Source of the DNA: Paracyclopina nana
Lineage: Eukaryota; Arthropoda; Copepoda; Cyclopoida; Cyclopettidae
Assembly (NCBI GenBank): GCA_019096065.1
Contig: JAGUCH010000007.1
Coordinates: 2,688,501 to 2,752,500, forward strand
Direction of reading: 5' to 3'
DNA: 64,000 bases
Translations under genes and position numbers: made by a program
Notes under the pieces: generated by a model
The model's database searches: none
What the model was told of the DNA's origin: nothing
The model's input: the letters and a program-made list of their open reading frames with translations, nothing else
Shown: piece by piece, positions 31,404 to 41,591 of the stretch
Layout of the letters: every line of letters starts with the position of its first letter
Position numbering within the stretch: the stretch's first letter is position 1

Positions 31404-31621
31404 TGTGTGGGCTCCCACCCCCGAGATGGAGTTGTGATGCTATCATACCGAGCTCGACTCATTTATTCGATCTGTTATGTTTATGTTTACGTCAGTACGA
31501 TTTGAGATTTCGGGAGTGATAGTTGAATAAAGTCGACTAGTACTTAGAAATCGCATCGGCTCTTTTAGTTCGTGACTTTATTCATAGTTTTACAGACAGA
31601 CAGGCTTCTGAGCTTTCCACA
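31404..31621 (+). repeat. BEL/Pao 5' LTR
   Basis: 218 bp, TG...CA ends. Contains a GAATAAA-type signal (GTTGAATAAAGTCG) typical of the R region. Followed directly by TGGCGACC, a tRNA-primer-like site. Confidence 0.93.
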
Positions 31622-31826
31622 TGGCGACCAACTCGGCAGAAGACCACGAGAGAGATTGAGAGTTCATCTGTCAACTATCCCGGCTTCTTCAGGATTGGAA
31701 AATTCCAGAGCTGAGAGTTTGGCGGAATTTTTTCGGCATCAGCTGCTGCCAGCAGCAAAGACCAAGCCTTGCTTGGCACAGTGATAGTGACACTTAACCT
31801 CACCCCAAACGGGAAGACAGTGATCA

Positions 31827-34544
31827 GTGGTGTCATCCCTAAACGGGGAGACCACCCAACAGCGGCCTAAACGGGGAGACCTCGCGGTTCCACGGATGTC
31901 CCGAGAGGCTCAAAGAACAAAAAGTGGAAGGCAAGTAAAACCTTCTCAGAGATACCCCGAAAGCGATTTTGTTACAGGCAAGAGATTGACCTCAGCGCAG
32001 CGGAACCAGTTGGAGGCTGCCAAAGATAGTGAAAGTGAGACAAACACTAGACAATACTCCGACGTAGTGCAAGACGGATACAGGTGGATCTTCGACAACC
32101 ACATGTCACAGGAAGGAAGACAAAACTTTGGAAGAGCTGACGTCAATGACTTGTCAGAGTTACACGGCTATGACACAATAGACCAACTCATGGAGATGTC
32201 AGGCCTCGAGGTTCCCGGCAATCCGGGACCGTCAAGCCAAGCTGCTCAGCAACCGCAGCAAGGAGGGCAAGGGCAACCGCAGCAGCCACAAGGGCAGCAT
32301 GTTGTCCCACCATGGAGGCTTTTATTGGGAGCAATCATGAACGATGCCAACGAAGTCATAAAGGAATTGGCCAGCAAAATCAGGGAATTGGCCAGCAAAA
32401 TCAGGGAATTGGCCAGCAAAATCAGGGAATTGGCCAGCAAAATCAGGGACACAGCGTCCCCGGATAAGGCCGACCAGTACAAAAAAGAGCTTGCGAGAAT
32501 CTCGGATGACATTGCAGTCGACATCAGCTCCACAGCCAGAGCAGTGAGGGAGCATGAGAAGGAACAGTTTGAAGCAGAGGTCGACAATATGCATTTGCAA
32601 ATAGCAGGCTACGTTTGGCAAGCAACGAAAGCCATCAGGGAGAAGAGATTGGCTTTGTTCACGGAAGACAAACCGGCGGCGACGGCCTCGGATGCTGTTG
32701 CCGCAGGTGAGGAAGAAAAAGAAGAAGAACCGACCCCCGCAGACGAAAGTGATGCCATAGAATGGGTCAAAGAGCATGCGTTGATCACTACACAGTTGAA
32801 GGATGCAGACAAAGTCAGGAGAGGCATGGAGGAAAGCAGCCTGGATCATACAAACCAGGTAATTACGATGCAGAAATTCAATGAGAGAAGAAGAGAGCTT
32901 GAGGCAAAACTCAAAGCAGTGAGCGATGGAGTTAAAAGCATCGTCAACATGCAACAACTTGTCCTCAACGCAAGGGAGTTGGACAACCTGATGATGTTCT
33001 GCACACCAAGAGCCGAAGTCAAAGTGACAAGGCCGAGTCAGTTGCTGCCAAAAGAAGCAGGTGAAGAGAGACAACCGTTCCAAGAAAGCGTAGCAGACCG
33101 AAAAGACTTGAATCTGGGGATGCCAACGGTCATGATCTCAGATGAGAAGTATGACATCAAAATAAAAGAAGAAGAAGCCTACCTAGCACAAGACACAATC
33201 ATTGACAGAGTCAGACGAAGAGTCAAGAGGGATGTCTGCTGGAGCGAATTGTTCGAACGGCGGAACCTGCACAAATTTTACGATAGGACCCTGCCAAGAG
33301 ACATGATCAGAGATGATGTGAAACCGATCTACTTCAATGGATCGGGAAATGTCCCCTACCGAGACTTCAAAGAGTTTGTCCACGCAGGCATAGTGATGAA
33401 AGCGAACATGAATTGGTTCGAAAAAATGTCAAAGTTGAAGCAGTTGTGCACTGGAATCGCGAGAAATAAAATTGCAAAGTGCGACTTGTCCATGGAAGGC
33501 TTCATTGAAGCCCTAGAAACACTGGAAGCTGATTTTCAAGAGCACAAGGGAGCAGCAGAAGAAATGATCACGGCGCTGTTGATCAAGCTCCGGAGCAGAG
33601 CGATCATTTCTTTGAAAGACCTCAACACAGTGGAGGCAGCATTAGCCATTGTTGAAGAAATCATAGACTGCAACGGCAGAGCTGGAAAAGATCCATTGGA
33701 TGGTCAAGCCTCGATCTTGTCAAATATAATCATGGACAGCTACACTGAGAGAAACTATGAGGCATTCAAGGAACAAAAGCTGCAATCAAGAAACTCGCTT
33801 AGACTGTTCATAACTTGGGCCAAACTGAGAGTGAAAGATCACATCAAAAATAGAAAGGCTGACCAATTCATCAAGAACATCACAAAAGTGTACGACAACT
33901 CAGACAAGGAAGAAGATGCTGAGCAGCAAAAGAGAAGACAATTCAAGAAGAAAACCTTCAACAAAAGAAGAGAATACGTCAACTACGCCAGCGATGATGG
34001 AGACAGTGAGAGCTCGACGTCAGAAGAAGAGGTCACGGCGCTAGCAGGCCCTAAAGAGCCATGCTTTGTTTGCAACAAGAGCGGGCACAGAGGCTTCCAG
34101 TGCGAGAGCTGGGGGGACTACAACTTGTCGGACATAGCAGAGCTGGTAAAGAAAGCAGAGCTGTGCGAGAAGTGTCTAAGAGGGAGACATTCTATCAAAA
34201 ACTGCGCCAAGAAGACAATGGTGTGCGAAGTCTGCCAGAGTCCAGATCATCATACGAAGCTTCATGGAGTGAAAAAGAAAGACAGCAGGCCAGCCAAGAG
34301 CAGAGGAGACTTCAAGAAGCAGCTCAGGGATGCACTGATGAATGTGGTCAAAATTGTGGATGAGGAGGCTACACTGCTCAATCAAGACCTCGGTTGTCTT
34401 GATGAGGGCAGCGAGGAAGAAGACGTAGAGGTGGTGGGTCTTGTTGGGAAGAAAGAAAGATCATGGATGACAGTTCCAGTGGAAGTGGCGATGTCCAAGG
34501 AGTTCGAAACTTCATTGGAGACGAACGCATTGATCGACATCTGA
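31827..34544 (+). CDS. gag: BEL/Pao gag, 905 codons, ends inside protease start
   Basis: A long open frame. Residues ~1-150 are polar; residues ~110-150 are rich in Gln/Pro. At 32,363-32,446 a 21-bp unit is repeated four times (ELASKIR). The centre is a long charged helical region. Zinc-binding knuckles follow: CFVCNKSGHRGFQC, then CEKCLRGRHSIKNC and CEVCQSPDHHTKLH, the three-knuckle pattern of BEL gag proteins. The frame stops at ALIDI-stop, exactly where the protease active site (ALID-S/T-G) would be expected, so the protease is lost. The first methionine in frame may not be the true start; nearer ATGs downstream are possible. Confidence 0.8.
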   Translation: MVSSLNGETTQQRPKRGDLAVPRMSREAQRTKSGRQVKPSQRYPESDFVTGKRLTSAQRNQLEAAKDSESETNTRQYSDVVQDGYRWIFDNHMSQEGRQNFGRADVNDLSELHGYDTIDQLMEMSGLEVPGNPGPSSQAAQQPQQGGQGQPQQPQGQHVVPPWRLLLGAIMNDANEVIKELASKIRELASKIRELASKIRELASKIRDTASPDKADQYKKELARISDDIAVDISSTARAVREHEKEQFEAEVDNMHLQIAGYVWQATKAIREKRLALFTEDKPAATASDAVAAGEEEKEEEPTPADESDAIEWVKEHALITTQLKDADKVRRGMEESSLDHTNQVITMQKFNERRRELEAKLKAVSDGVKSIVNMQQLVLNARELDNLMMFCTPRAEVKVTRPSQLLPKEAGEERQPFQESVADRKDLNLGMPTVMISDEKYDIKIKEEEAYLAQDTIIDRVRRRVKRDVCWSELFERRNLHKFYDRTLPRDMIRDDVKPIYFNGSGNVPYRDFKEFVHAGIVMKANMNWFEKMSKLKQLCTGIARNKIAKCDLSMEGFIEALETLEADFQEHKGAAEEMITALLIKLRSRAIISLKDLNTVEAALAIVEEIIDCNGRAGKDPLDGQASILSNIIMDSYTERNYEAFKEQKLQSRNSLRLFITWAKLRVKDHIKNRKADQFIKNITKVYDNSDKEEDAEQQKRRQFKKKTFNKRREYVNYASDDGDSESSTSEEEVTALAGPKEPCFVCNKSGHRGFQCESWGDYNLSDIAELVKKAELCEKCLRGRHSIKNCAKKTMVCEVCQSPDHHTKLHGVKKKDSRPAKSRGDFKKQLRDALMNVVKIVDEEATLLNQDLGCLDEGSEEEDVEVVGLVGKKERSWMTVPVEVAMSKEFETSLETNALIDI
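32363..32446 (+). repeat. 21-bp repeat x4 in BEL gag
   Basis: Four perfect or near-perfect copies of GAATTGGCCAGCAAAATCAGG encoding ELASKIR in a predicted helix. In-frame expansion, so the reading frame is kept. Confidence 0.9.
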
Positions 34545-34551
34545 CACGGAG

Positions 34552-36037
34552 ATGAGGTATCTTATGGATAGACAATATGGATTAGAATCGATAGGCATCG
34601 ATCGAGCTGAGCAGCCAACGAAGAGATTGACTGTGGCAGAGGAGGCGGCCCTGGAGAAGATGAAAAAGACGCTGAGACGATTGCCAAATGGGTTATATGA
34701 AGTGGGGATCCCAATGATCAAGGAGAATCCGAACTTGATCGACAACTTCAAGCAATGCGCAGCCATTCAGCGCACATTGGATAAGAAGCACGCAAAAGAC
34801 CCAAGAGTCGCAAAGGCAGTTGAAGACACGATGGCAGAATACGTCAGACTGGGCATAATTGAGCCAGTCCCAGCCTCGGATGTTGGGACTGGAAATTTCG
34901 TGCCATATTTCTGTGTCGCAAGAGAAGGCAGCGAGACAACAAAGTATAGGTTTGTCTACAACGCAAAGCAAAAGTTTGGGGGCACCTCCATCAATGAAGA
35001 AATGTACACGGGCCCGAACTACCTCGACGACATCTTTGACACGATGATCCAATTCAGGGTGGGAGAAGTCGGGGTGGTAAGTGACATTGAAAAAATGTAT
35101 CTCATGATCGCTCTTCCAGAAAAGGACCGCAAGTACTTGAGAATTATAGTCAATGGCCAGCAAATGCAGTTTTGCAGGTGGCCATTTGGTCTCAGAGCAG
35201 CGCCGAGCAAATTTCGTGGTTAAGCAACATATCAAGGAGCACGGCTCGAAGAGGTTGCGTGAGACGGTCAGAATATACATGGATGACGTCATCGTGGCCT
35301 TCAAAACAGTGGAAGAGGCCAAGAGCATCATGAATGAGCTCATCCCGTTGATGAGCAGCTGCGGCATGGAGCTCAGGAAGTTTGTCTCCAACAAGACTGA
35401 AGCATTGGCGGATGTACCAAAGGAAAGGCTGGGAAAGGCCATGGTCGTGGGAGAGACAAATGAAATACCTGTGCACTCAACATTAGGCCTGAAATGGGAG
35501 CCCAAGACTGACAGAATTGGCTACAAGCTATCAAGAGTGGAACAAAAAGTGATCACCAAGAGAATTATGGCGAGTCAGATTGCAGCAGTTTATGATCCAT
35601 TGGGAGCACTAACACCATGCCTGCTTAAGGCCAGGAGAGCCTTGCAGTTGGCCCACAAAGCAGACAGGATCGAAAAGATTGCATGGGACGACAACATTGA
35701 AAAATTTGAGCAAGAGCAGTCGCACGTGGAGATCTGGGAAGAAGACGACCAGGAGGGCATGGAAGATGCTAATGATGAGCCAGTAACTTTGGCACTCATT
35801 TCGGAGGGCACTCAGGTCGAGGAGGCTGATTTCCTGCCGCCCAGTCAGGGCATCCCCGGAGGCTATGAAGATGAGCTCATGGCAGATATGGCAGATGCGG
35901 CACCAGTGATGAAAAGTCACCTCAAGCCAGGAGGTCGCACGCTAGCACCTGACGAGGACTACCTGAAGAACTACGGTAAGCCCAATAAAGCATGCCCTGA
36001 ATTAGTTTGCGGCGAGCTCATCGGAGTCGAGTCCAAG
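34552..36037 (+). pseudogene. pol: BEL/Pao reverse transcriptase (frameshifted)
   Basis: Two overlapping frames, 34,552-35,223 and 35,153-36,037, meet at a frameshift near 35,200 in the conserved RWPFGLRAAPSKF block. The first holds IIEPVPASDVGTGNFVPYF and the BEL-type palm start VGEVGVVSDIEKMYLMIALP. The second has the catalytic IYMDDVIVAF, STLGLKWEPKTDRIGYKL and AAVYDPLGALTPCLLKARRA, which closely follow BEL/Pao RTs. After ~35,700 the sequence is acidic and unlike RNase H. The frame runs straight into the nested Ty3 element at 36,038. Confidence 0.85.
36034..36037. repeat. 4-bp target duplication of nested element (CAAG)
   Basis: CAAG occurs directly before the first nested LTR and again at 41,339-41,342 directly after the second. 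Confidence 0.75.
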
Positions 36038-36275
36038 TGTTATGTTTTTATAACCTTCATCATGGCGCTAGCGCGTCGTGTTGTAGTAAAATGTAGTAGT
36101 ATAGTAGTATAGTTCGAGCCGCGCTACCTAACCACACTTTCACCTATGCAGGATGTGCAATGCTATTCACCTTGACAGTACATTGTATATACAGTGCTTG
36201 GTTGAGAAATAAACTCAGTTGTGGCTTTGTACGAGAGAAGTCAAGTCCCATCATGTAGACACCAAATTCACAACA
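36038..36275 (+). repeat. Nested Ty3 5' LTR
   Basis: 238 bp, TG...CA. Contains AGAAATAAACTCAG, a polyadenylation-type signal. Followed by ACTGGTGGCAGCTC, which may hold the primer site. Confidence 0.92.
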
Positions 36276-36344
36276 ACTGGTGGCAGCTCACTTACCTGCA
36301 GCCCTGGAGGGAATGAGAAGTGAGTGATGCTGTGTCCTATTTAA

Positions 36345-37394
36345 ATGGCTGATAGTGAGGACGAATATTATGAGGACGAATATTACGAAGAGGCTTCATC
36401 AGAGGGAACAATTCGACCTACTGCTCCACCACAAGAGGATAACACAGAAACCTCTGCATTTCCTCAACAATATCTGTTCACCATGGCTTAGCGTAATATC
36501 AAGGCAATTGATGTACCCGAATTTAGTGGGGACCCGGCAGTTGACAAGCTGCAAGCACGAGCATGGGCTAGGAGGATCGACGATTTAAGAGCCCTTGCCA
36601 ACGAAAACATCCCAGCTGGACAGCCGCAAAGATGGACGGACGAAATGACGGCCATGTACGCTGCCATGGCACTCAAAGCCAAGGCAGCACAATGGTATAG
36701 CACCCTAAAGGAAGAGGGATTTGCTCCTAAAAAGTGGAGTGGAGTATCTGGTCTGAAGAAGGAGTTCCTGGATCATTGGCACCATGAGGCCACTTTAGCC
36801 GAACAGTCCGCAATCGAGGACAGCCTGGTGCAGGAGGCATCAGAATCCGTGCGGGATTTCTATGACTGTGTAAAAACTGGAGTCATGACCCTGATGGAAA
36901 CTTTCATCGTCCTTGGTGAGGGCGAGTACGCCACAAATGACGCTGCCATAGAAATGTGCAAGAGGAGCGCATATGTGTTCGCATGCCGGCGAAAGTTCAT
37001 TCAAGGTCTGTTACCTGCCATCAAGAAGCAGGTGATCGTGCATGACATCACGGACCTTAAGGAAATCTTCAAGGTTGCTAAGCGTGTAGAGGCCTCATTG
37101 TCAAGTGAAAAGAAAGCCACTGTACCAGTCCCTGAAGTCCATGCTGTTGAGCAAGCCGACAGTGCTCAGGAGAGCAATCCTCACGACCAGCCTCTGACAC
37201 TAGGAGCACTTGTGAATCTCATCAATGGAAGTGGAGCGCGAGGACAAGCGCAAGGACAAGTGCAAGGACAAGCCCGAGGACAAGTGCGGGGTCCTGCGAA
37301 TGGACAGTTCCGAGCCAACATGGTCTGCTGGTATTGCACCAAGAAGAATCATAGTGAGGCTGAGTGCTTTTCCAGGCAAGCAGATGCTGCTTAG
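36345..37394 (+). pseudogene. gag: Nested Ty3 gag with one zinc knuckle
   Basis: An acidic start (MADSEDEYYEDEYYEEASSE) at 36,345 reads to a stop near 36,491; the frame then continues as the capsid region (IDVPEFSGDPAVDKLQARAW; TDEMTAMYAAMALKAKAAQW) to the zinc knuckle CWYCTKKNHSEAEC and ends at 37,394. A short Gly/Gln/Arg repeat (GQAQGQVQGQARGQ) precedes the knuckle. The early stop may be a true gene end or a mutation. Confidence 0.7.
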
Positions 37395-37462
37395 GGCATG
37401 TACAACCCAAGGCCTGGCAGTAAAAGAGCAACAGAGCAGGAGGCAAATAAGGTCAATGAAGT

Positions 37463-39088
37463 TTGTGCCTCCTACCATTCCAACCCTTTAAACTGGTAAA
37501 CGACCAGGGTGGGCTCCGCACCACTGGTCGTCGCAAGGTCGTTGAGCTTTTTCACGCAATCACAAGTTTCAGCCTGCTATCCTCGAGTGAGAATACCAAC
37601 CGACCTTTTGTATCAATCCACAGCCTTGGAGCCACCTTTGAAATGTTGTTTGACACTGGCTCCAATATTTCCCTGTTATCACTTATGGCATTCAGGAGAA
37701 TTGCCCCCCAACTAAGACCTCAGAAAATTACAAATGCTCCTATGTTACGCGCAACTTGTGCTTCCGGAAACCCTTTAAAGATCAATGGACTTTATGAAAT
37801 AGACTGTGTAATAGAAGACCGACAGTTGAAGTGGCCATTTTATGTGTGCGAGGGACTCGCACTTGATGGAATTGTGGGTATTGACCTGATCCATGCTAGC
37901 GGCTTGTTTTATGATCCCATATCGATGAAAATCCACTCTGCAAATAAGTTTCAACTTGAGGCCAGAACTCAGAAGAAGACGTACATACCCGCCAGAAGTG
38001 TCGCTACAATTTCCGTGCAGCTGAAGAACCAGGATAATGGGCCCATAGCTCACTTTGAAGGATGTCTCCAAAGAAGCGATGCCGTCCAACTTTGCAAGGA
38101 GGATTGCCTCATCCGTTCTACTCAACAAGGAATCGCTAATATTAAGGTTACTAATGCAGGATTATTGCCTTTTGAGATAGACAAGGTTTCTTTCATAGGG
38201 CAAATTTTGAGTGTTGATAAGATTGTCCCAGTACATGATGTGTTTTTAAAAGATAAAAATGTTATAGGGAGGCCTTCTAAACAGGTGGAGGACTACATTC
38301 TAAAGCATGCAAATCTTGATCACCTTTTTCCTAATCTATGTCAGAGTTATTTGAAGTGTTTACTTCGTAATTCTGACATTATTTCCACTTCAGAATTTGA
38401 CTTGGGTGACTGCACCTTGATGAAACACAAATTTGACACACATGACCACCGACCAGTTCATGCTAGACAATTCCAGATTCCCATGTCACATCTTGATGAA
38501 ATCAACAAAAGCATTGAAGATTGGCTGGAGATGAACATTTTGGAACCCTACAATTCTCCCTGGAACTCAAGTATTTTCTGTGTGCCCAAGAAACTGCCAG
38601 TTGGAGCTACTGGTTGGAGACCAATGGTCGACTTTAGAAATCGAAGGAATGTTCCTGTTCTTCTGCGAGGTGGTGAACCTCACAATATCATTGTTAAGGC
38701 CATTGAGGACATGGCATTTCTGAAGAAGTCACGAGGGCTTCTGCAAGGTGGTGAACCTCACAATATCACTTTTGAGGCCATGGAGGATATGGCAGTTCTG
38801 AAGAAGTCACGAGGGCTTCTGCAAGGTGGTGAACCTCACAATATCACTTTTGAGGCCATGGAGGACATGGCAGTTCTGAAGAAGTCACGAGGGCTTCTGC
38901 AAGGTGGTGAACCTCACAATATCACTTTTGAGGCCATGGAGGACATGGCAGTTCTGAAGAAGTCACAAGGGCTTCTGCAAGGTGGTGAACCTCACAATAT
39001 CACTTTTGAGGCCATGGAGGACATGGCAGTTCTGAAGAAGTCACAAGGGCTTCTGCAAGGTGGTGAACCTCACAATATCACTTTTTAG
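37463..39088 (+). pseudogene. pol: Nested Ty3 protease and truncated RT running into tandem repeats
   Basis: The protease has FEMLFDTGSNISLLSLMAF and the flap-like ALDGIVGIDLIHASGL. The RT begins with MNILEPYNSPWNSSIFCVPK and GWRPMVDFRN, then is cut off at ~38,660. Instead of the palm domain it reads GGEPHNITFEAMEDMAVLKK repeats until a stop at 39,086-39,088. A second frame-matched ORF continues through the repeats to 40,114. No catalytic RT residues remain. Confidence 0.75.
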
Positions 39089-39975
39089 GCCATGAAGGAC
39101 ATGGCAGTTCTGAAGAAGTCACGAGGGCTTCTGCAAGGTGGTGAACCTCACAATATCACTTTTGAGGCCATGGAGGACATGGCAGTTCTGAAGAAGTCAC
39201 GAGGGCTTCTGCAAGGTGGTGAACCTCACAATATCACTTTTGAGGCCATGGAGGATATGGCAGTTCTGAAGAAGTCACGAGGGCTTCTACAAGGTGGTGA
39301 ACCTCACAATATCACTTTTGAGGCCATGGAGGACATGGCAGTTCTGAAGAAGCTACGAGAGCTTCTGCGAGGTGGTGAACCTCACACTATTACTGTTGAG
39401 GCCATGGAGGACATGGCAGTTCTGAAGAAGCTACGAGAGCTTCTGCAAGGTGGTGAAACCCACAATAGCACTGTTGAGGCCATGGAGGACATGGCAGTTC
39501 TGAAGAAGCTACGAGAGCTTCTGCAAAGTGGTGAAACCCACAGTAATTCCGTCGAGGCCATGGAGGCCATGAGGGACATGACAGTAATGAAGAAACTTGA
39601 GGACATGGAGGACATGGCAGTTATGAAGAGGCTACAAGTGAGTGGTGAAACCCACTGTAGCACTGTTGAGGCCATGGAGGACATGGCAGTAATGAAGAAA
39701 CTACAAAAGAGTGGTGAAACCCACAGTAATTCCGTTGAGGCCATGGAGGACATGGCAGTTATGAAGAGGCTACAAGAGAGTGGTGAAACCCACTGTAGCA
39801 CTGTTGAGGCCATGGAGGACATGGCAGTAATGAAGAAACTACAAAAGAGTGGTGAAACCCACAGTAATTCCGTTGAGGCCATGGAGGACATGGCAGTAAT
39901 GAAGAAACTACAAGAGAGTGGTGAAACCCACAGTAATTCCGTCGAGGCCATGGAGAGCCTGGCAGTTATGAAGAA
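38669..39975 (+). repeat. 78-bp tandem repeat array, in coding frame
   Basis: Copies start at 38,669, 38,747, 38,825 and every 78 bp to ~39,527, each encoding a 26-residue unit around EPHNITFEAMEDMAVLKKS. After 39,540 the units are shorter and diverged (SGETHSNSVEAMEDMAVMKK) to ~39,975. Copies 2-9 are almost identical while later ones drift, the usual sign of recent expansion at one end. Confidence 0.92.
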
Positions 39976-40116
39976 ACTCCGGAAATGTATTGAAACCCTA
40001 AGTATAGTTGTTGACGCCATAGAAGACAGTGCAACCATGAGGAAGCTACAATCTACAGACTTGGTTGTTGCGGCTTTCCTTTCCTTTGTTAAACAAGGAC
40101 TTGTACCCAGATAACA

Positions 40117-40606
40117 AAGGGTTATTGGTTTGGTTGGATTGCCCAGAACTTCTGAAATTCAACCAAACCAATAACCCTTTCCTAAAGTTTTCTGGCTTGA
40201 TCTTGGCATCTAAAACCATATTTGGATCCATTAATGGTTTTCTGGGATGCACTCCAAAAAGGAGGAAGAATGGACTCATTCTTGTTGTCTCACTCAAAGG
40301 AGAAGATGTATCAAGCATCTTCCGCAAGTAACTTAAGTGATATTGTGAGGTTCACCACCTTGCAGAAGCCCTTGTGACTTCTTCAGAACTGCCATGTCCT
40401 CCATGGCCTCAAAAGTGATATTGTGAGGTTCACCACCTTGCAGAAGCCCTCGTGACTTCTTCAGAACTGCCATGTCCTCCATGGCCTCAAAAGTGATATT
40501 GTGAGGTTCACCACCTTGCAGAAGCCCTCGTGACTTCTTCAGAACTGCCATGGCCTCCATGGCCTCAAAAGTGGTTGGATTGCCCAGAACTTCTGAAATT
40601 CAACCC
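40117..40606 (-). pseudogene. Inverted segment with integrase fragment and reversed repeats
   Basis: The minus strand encodes TTRMSPFFLLFGVHPRKPLM, the C-terminal part of a Ty3 integrase core, and 40,331-40,570 holds about three 78-bp repeats in reverse orientation. The segment is bordered by two copies of TTGGATTGCCCAGAACTTCT (near 40,134 and 40,574). A perfect 20-bp inverted repeat (40,117-40,136 and 40,161-40,180) lies at the left border. This shows an internal inversion in the element. Confidence 0.75.
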
Positions 40607-41024
40607 GAAAATTCCCCTCAAATCAGAGGAACCAGCTGCCAGCATTGCCTCTCCGATGACGACAACACCTCCACTAATTAAGCAAGAACCAGACTCTCCA
40701 CCTGCGGAAGAGGTACTCATTCATGACGATGTGCATGAACCCACTCAATATGATCAACCACCAGACTTGCCGTCAAGAAGTAACCCTGGCTCACCTAGGA
40801 AACTACTCAACCGTTTTCGTGACAGCTTCCGAGTGGGACGAGACCCCACAAGCTCATTGACACGCAATCAGGCTAGAGCTCAACAAGTTTTGATAGAAGA
40901 CCAGCCTTTACCAGCCAAGTTACCAGAATACAAGCCTGGCCGGGGCCGACCTAAGAAAAATGATGTTTGCCTTAACATGGCTTGTTACATTTTCTTATTT
41001 GACCTGACACCTTACACTTTCTAA
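40607..41024 (+). pseudogene. Nested Ty3 pol C-terminal piece with AT-hook-like motif
   Basis: A polar, Pro/Ser-rich stretch (TTTPPLIKQEPDSPPAEEVL; FRDSFRVGRDPTSSLTRNQA) followed by PGRGRPKKND, an AT-hook-like motif, ending at 41,024. It probably is the tail after integrase. No catalytic motif. Confidence 0.5.
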
Positions 41025-41100
41025 CTTTTACGACTTGGTGGTGGTTTTGCTAATATCTTCATCTCCCTGTTAACAACAGCTTTCTTTAGCTTGGGAGGGA

Positions 41101-41338
41101 TGTTATGTTTTTATAACCTTCATCATGGCGCTAGCGCGTAGTGTTGTAGTAAAATGTAGTAGTATAGTAGTAAAGTACGAGCCGCGCTACCTAACCACAC
41201 TTTCACCTAAGCAGGATGTGCAATGCTATTCACCTTGACAGTACATTGTATATACAGTGCTTGGTTGAGAAATAAACTCAGTTGTGGCTTTGTACGAGAG
41301 AAGTCAAGTCCCATCATGTAGACACCAAATTCACAACA
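41101..41338 (+). repeat. Nested Ty3 3' LTR
   Basis: 238 bp, preceded by a GGGAGGGA purine tract. About four differences from the 5' copy. Confidence 0.92.
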
Positions 41339-41342
41339 CAAG

Positions 41343-41591
41343 AGGGGTGGCAGGTGCGAAGTGATGATGTGCGTGGCGAGAGCTGAGTTCAGCAAGGCAG
41401 AGTGCTCGTCACCAAAGATGAGAGTGCCCGTCAAAATCACAGTGGCTCAAGCATTGGCCAGGGCAAAGATGGGCGCCAAGAGCAGGTACGACTTGTCGGG
41501 GCCGAAGGTCCAATCAGTCCTGGTCTACGGGCTCACAAAAACATCGAACCTGAGTACAAGCAACTACTGGGTGAGTCTTTGTATCGCTTAA
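41343..41591 (+). CDS. Continuation of the BEL pol frame after the nested insertion
   Basis: With the nested element and its duplicated CAAG set aside, this frame follows the RT frame directly. It reads MRVPVKITVAQALARAKMGA and ends shortly after VLVYGLTKTSNLSTSNYW. It resembles neither RNase H nor integrase. It overlaps the beginning of the exonuclease ORF in another frame. Confidence 0.45.
   Translation, partial: RGGRCEVMMCVARAEFSKAECSSPKMRVPVKITVAQALARAKMGAKSRYDLSGPKVQSVLVYGLTKTSNLSTSNYWVSLCIA

Larger units (their letters stand above)
36038..41338 (+). mobile_element. Nested Ty3-type LTR element with internal repeats and inversion
   Basis: 5.3 kb, with 238-bp LTRs at both ends (36,038-36,275 and 41,101-41,338) that begin TGTTATGTTTTTATAACC and end TTCACAACA. 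They differ at about four positions (~98%), slightly fewer than the host LTRs, which agrees with later insertion. Inner order: gag, zinc knuckle, protease, the start of RT, a 78-bp tandem array, an inverted segment with an integrase fragment, a pol C-terminal piece, and a GGGAGGGA purine tract. RT core, RNase H and integrase core are missing; it is a defective derivative. Confidence 0.9.

Noticed and set aside
32322-33083. 253-codon minus-strand ORF inside BEL gag
   Set aside because: Shadow frame of gag; its FAGQFPD repeat is only the antisense of the 21-bp gag repeat.
39382-40038. 218-codon minus-strand ORF over the 78-bp array
   Set aside because: Periodic antisense of the repeat; no independent support.
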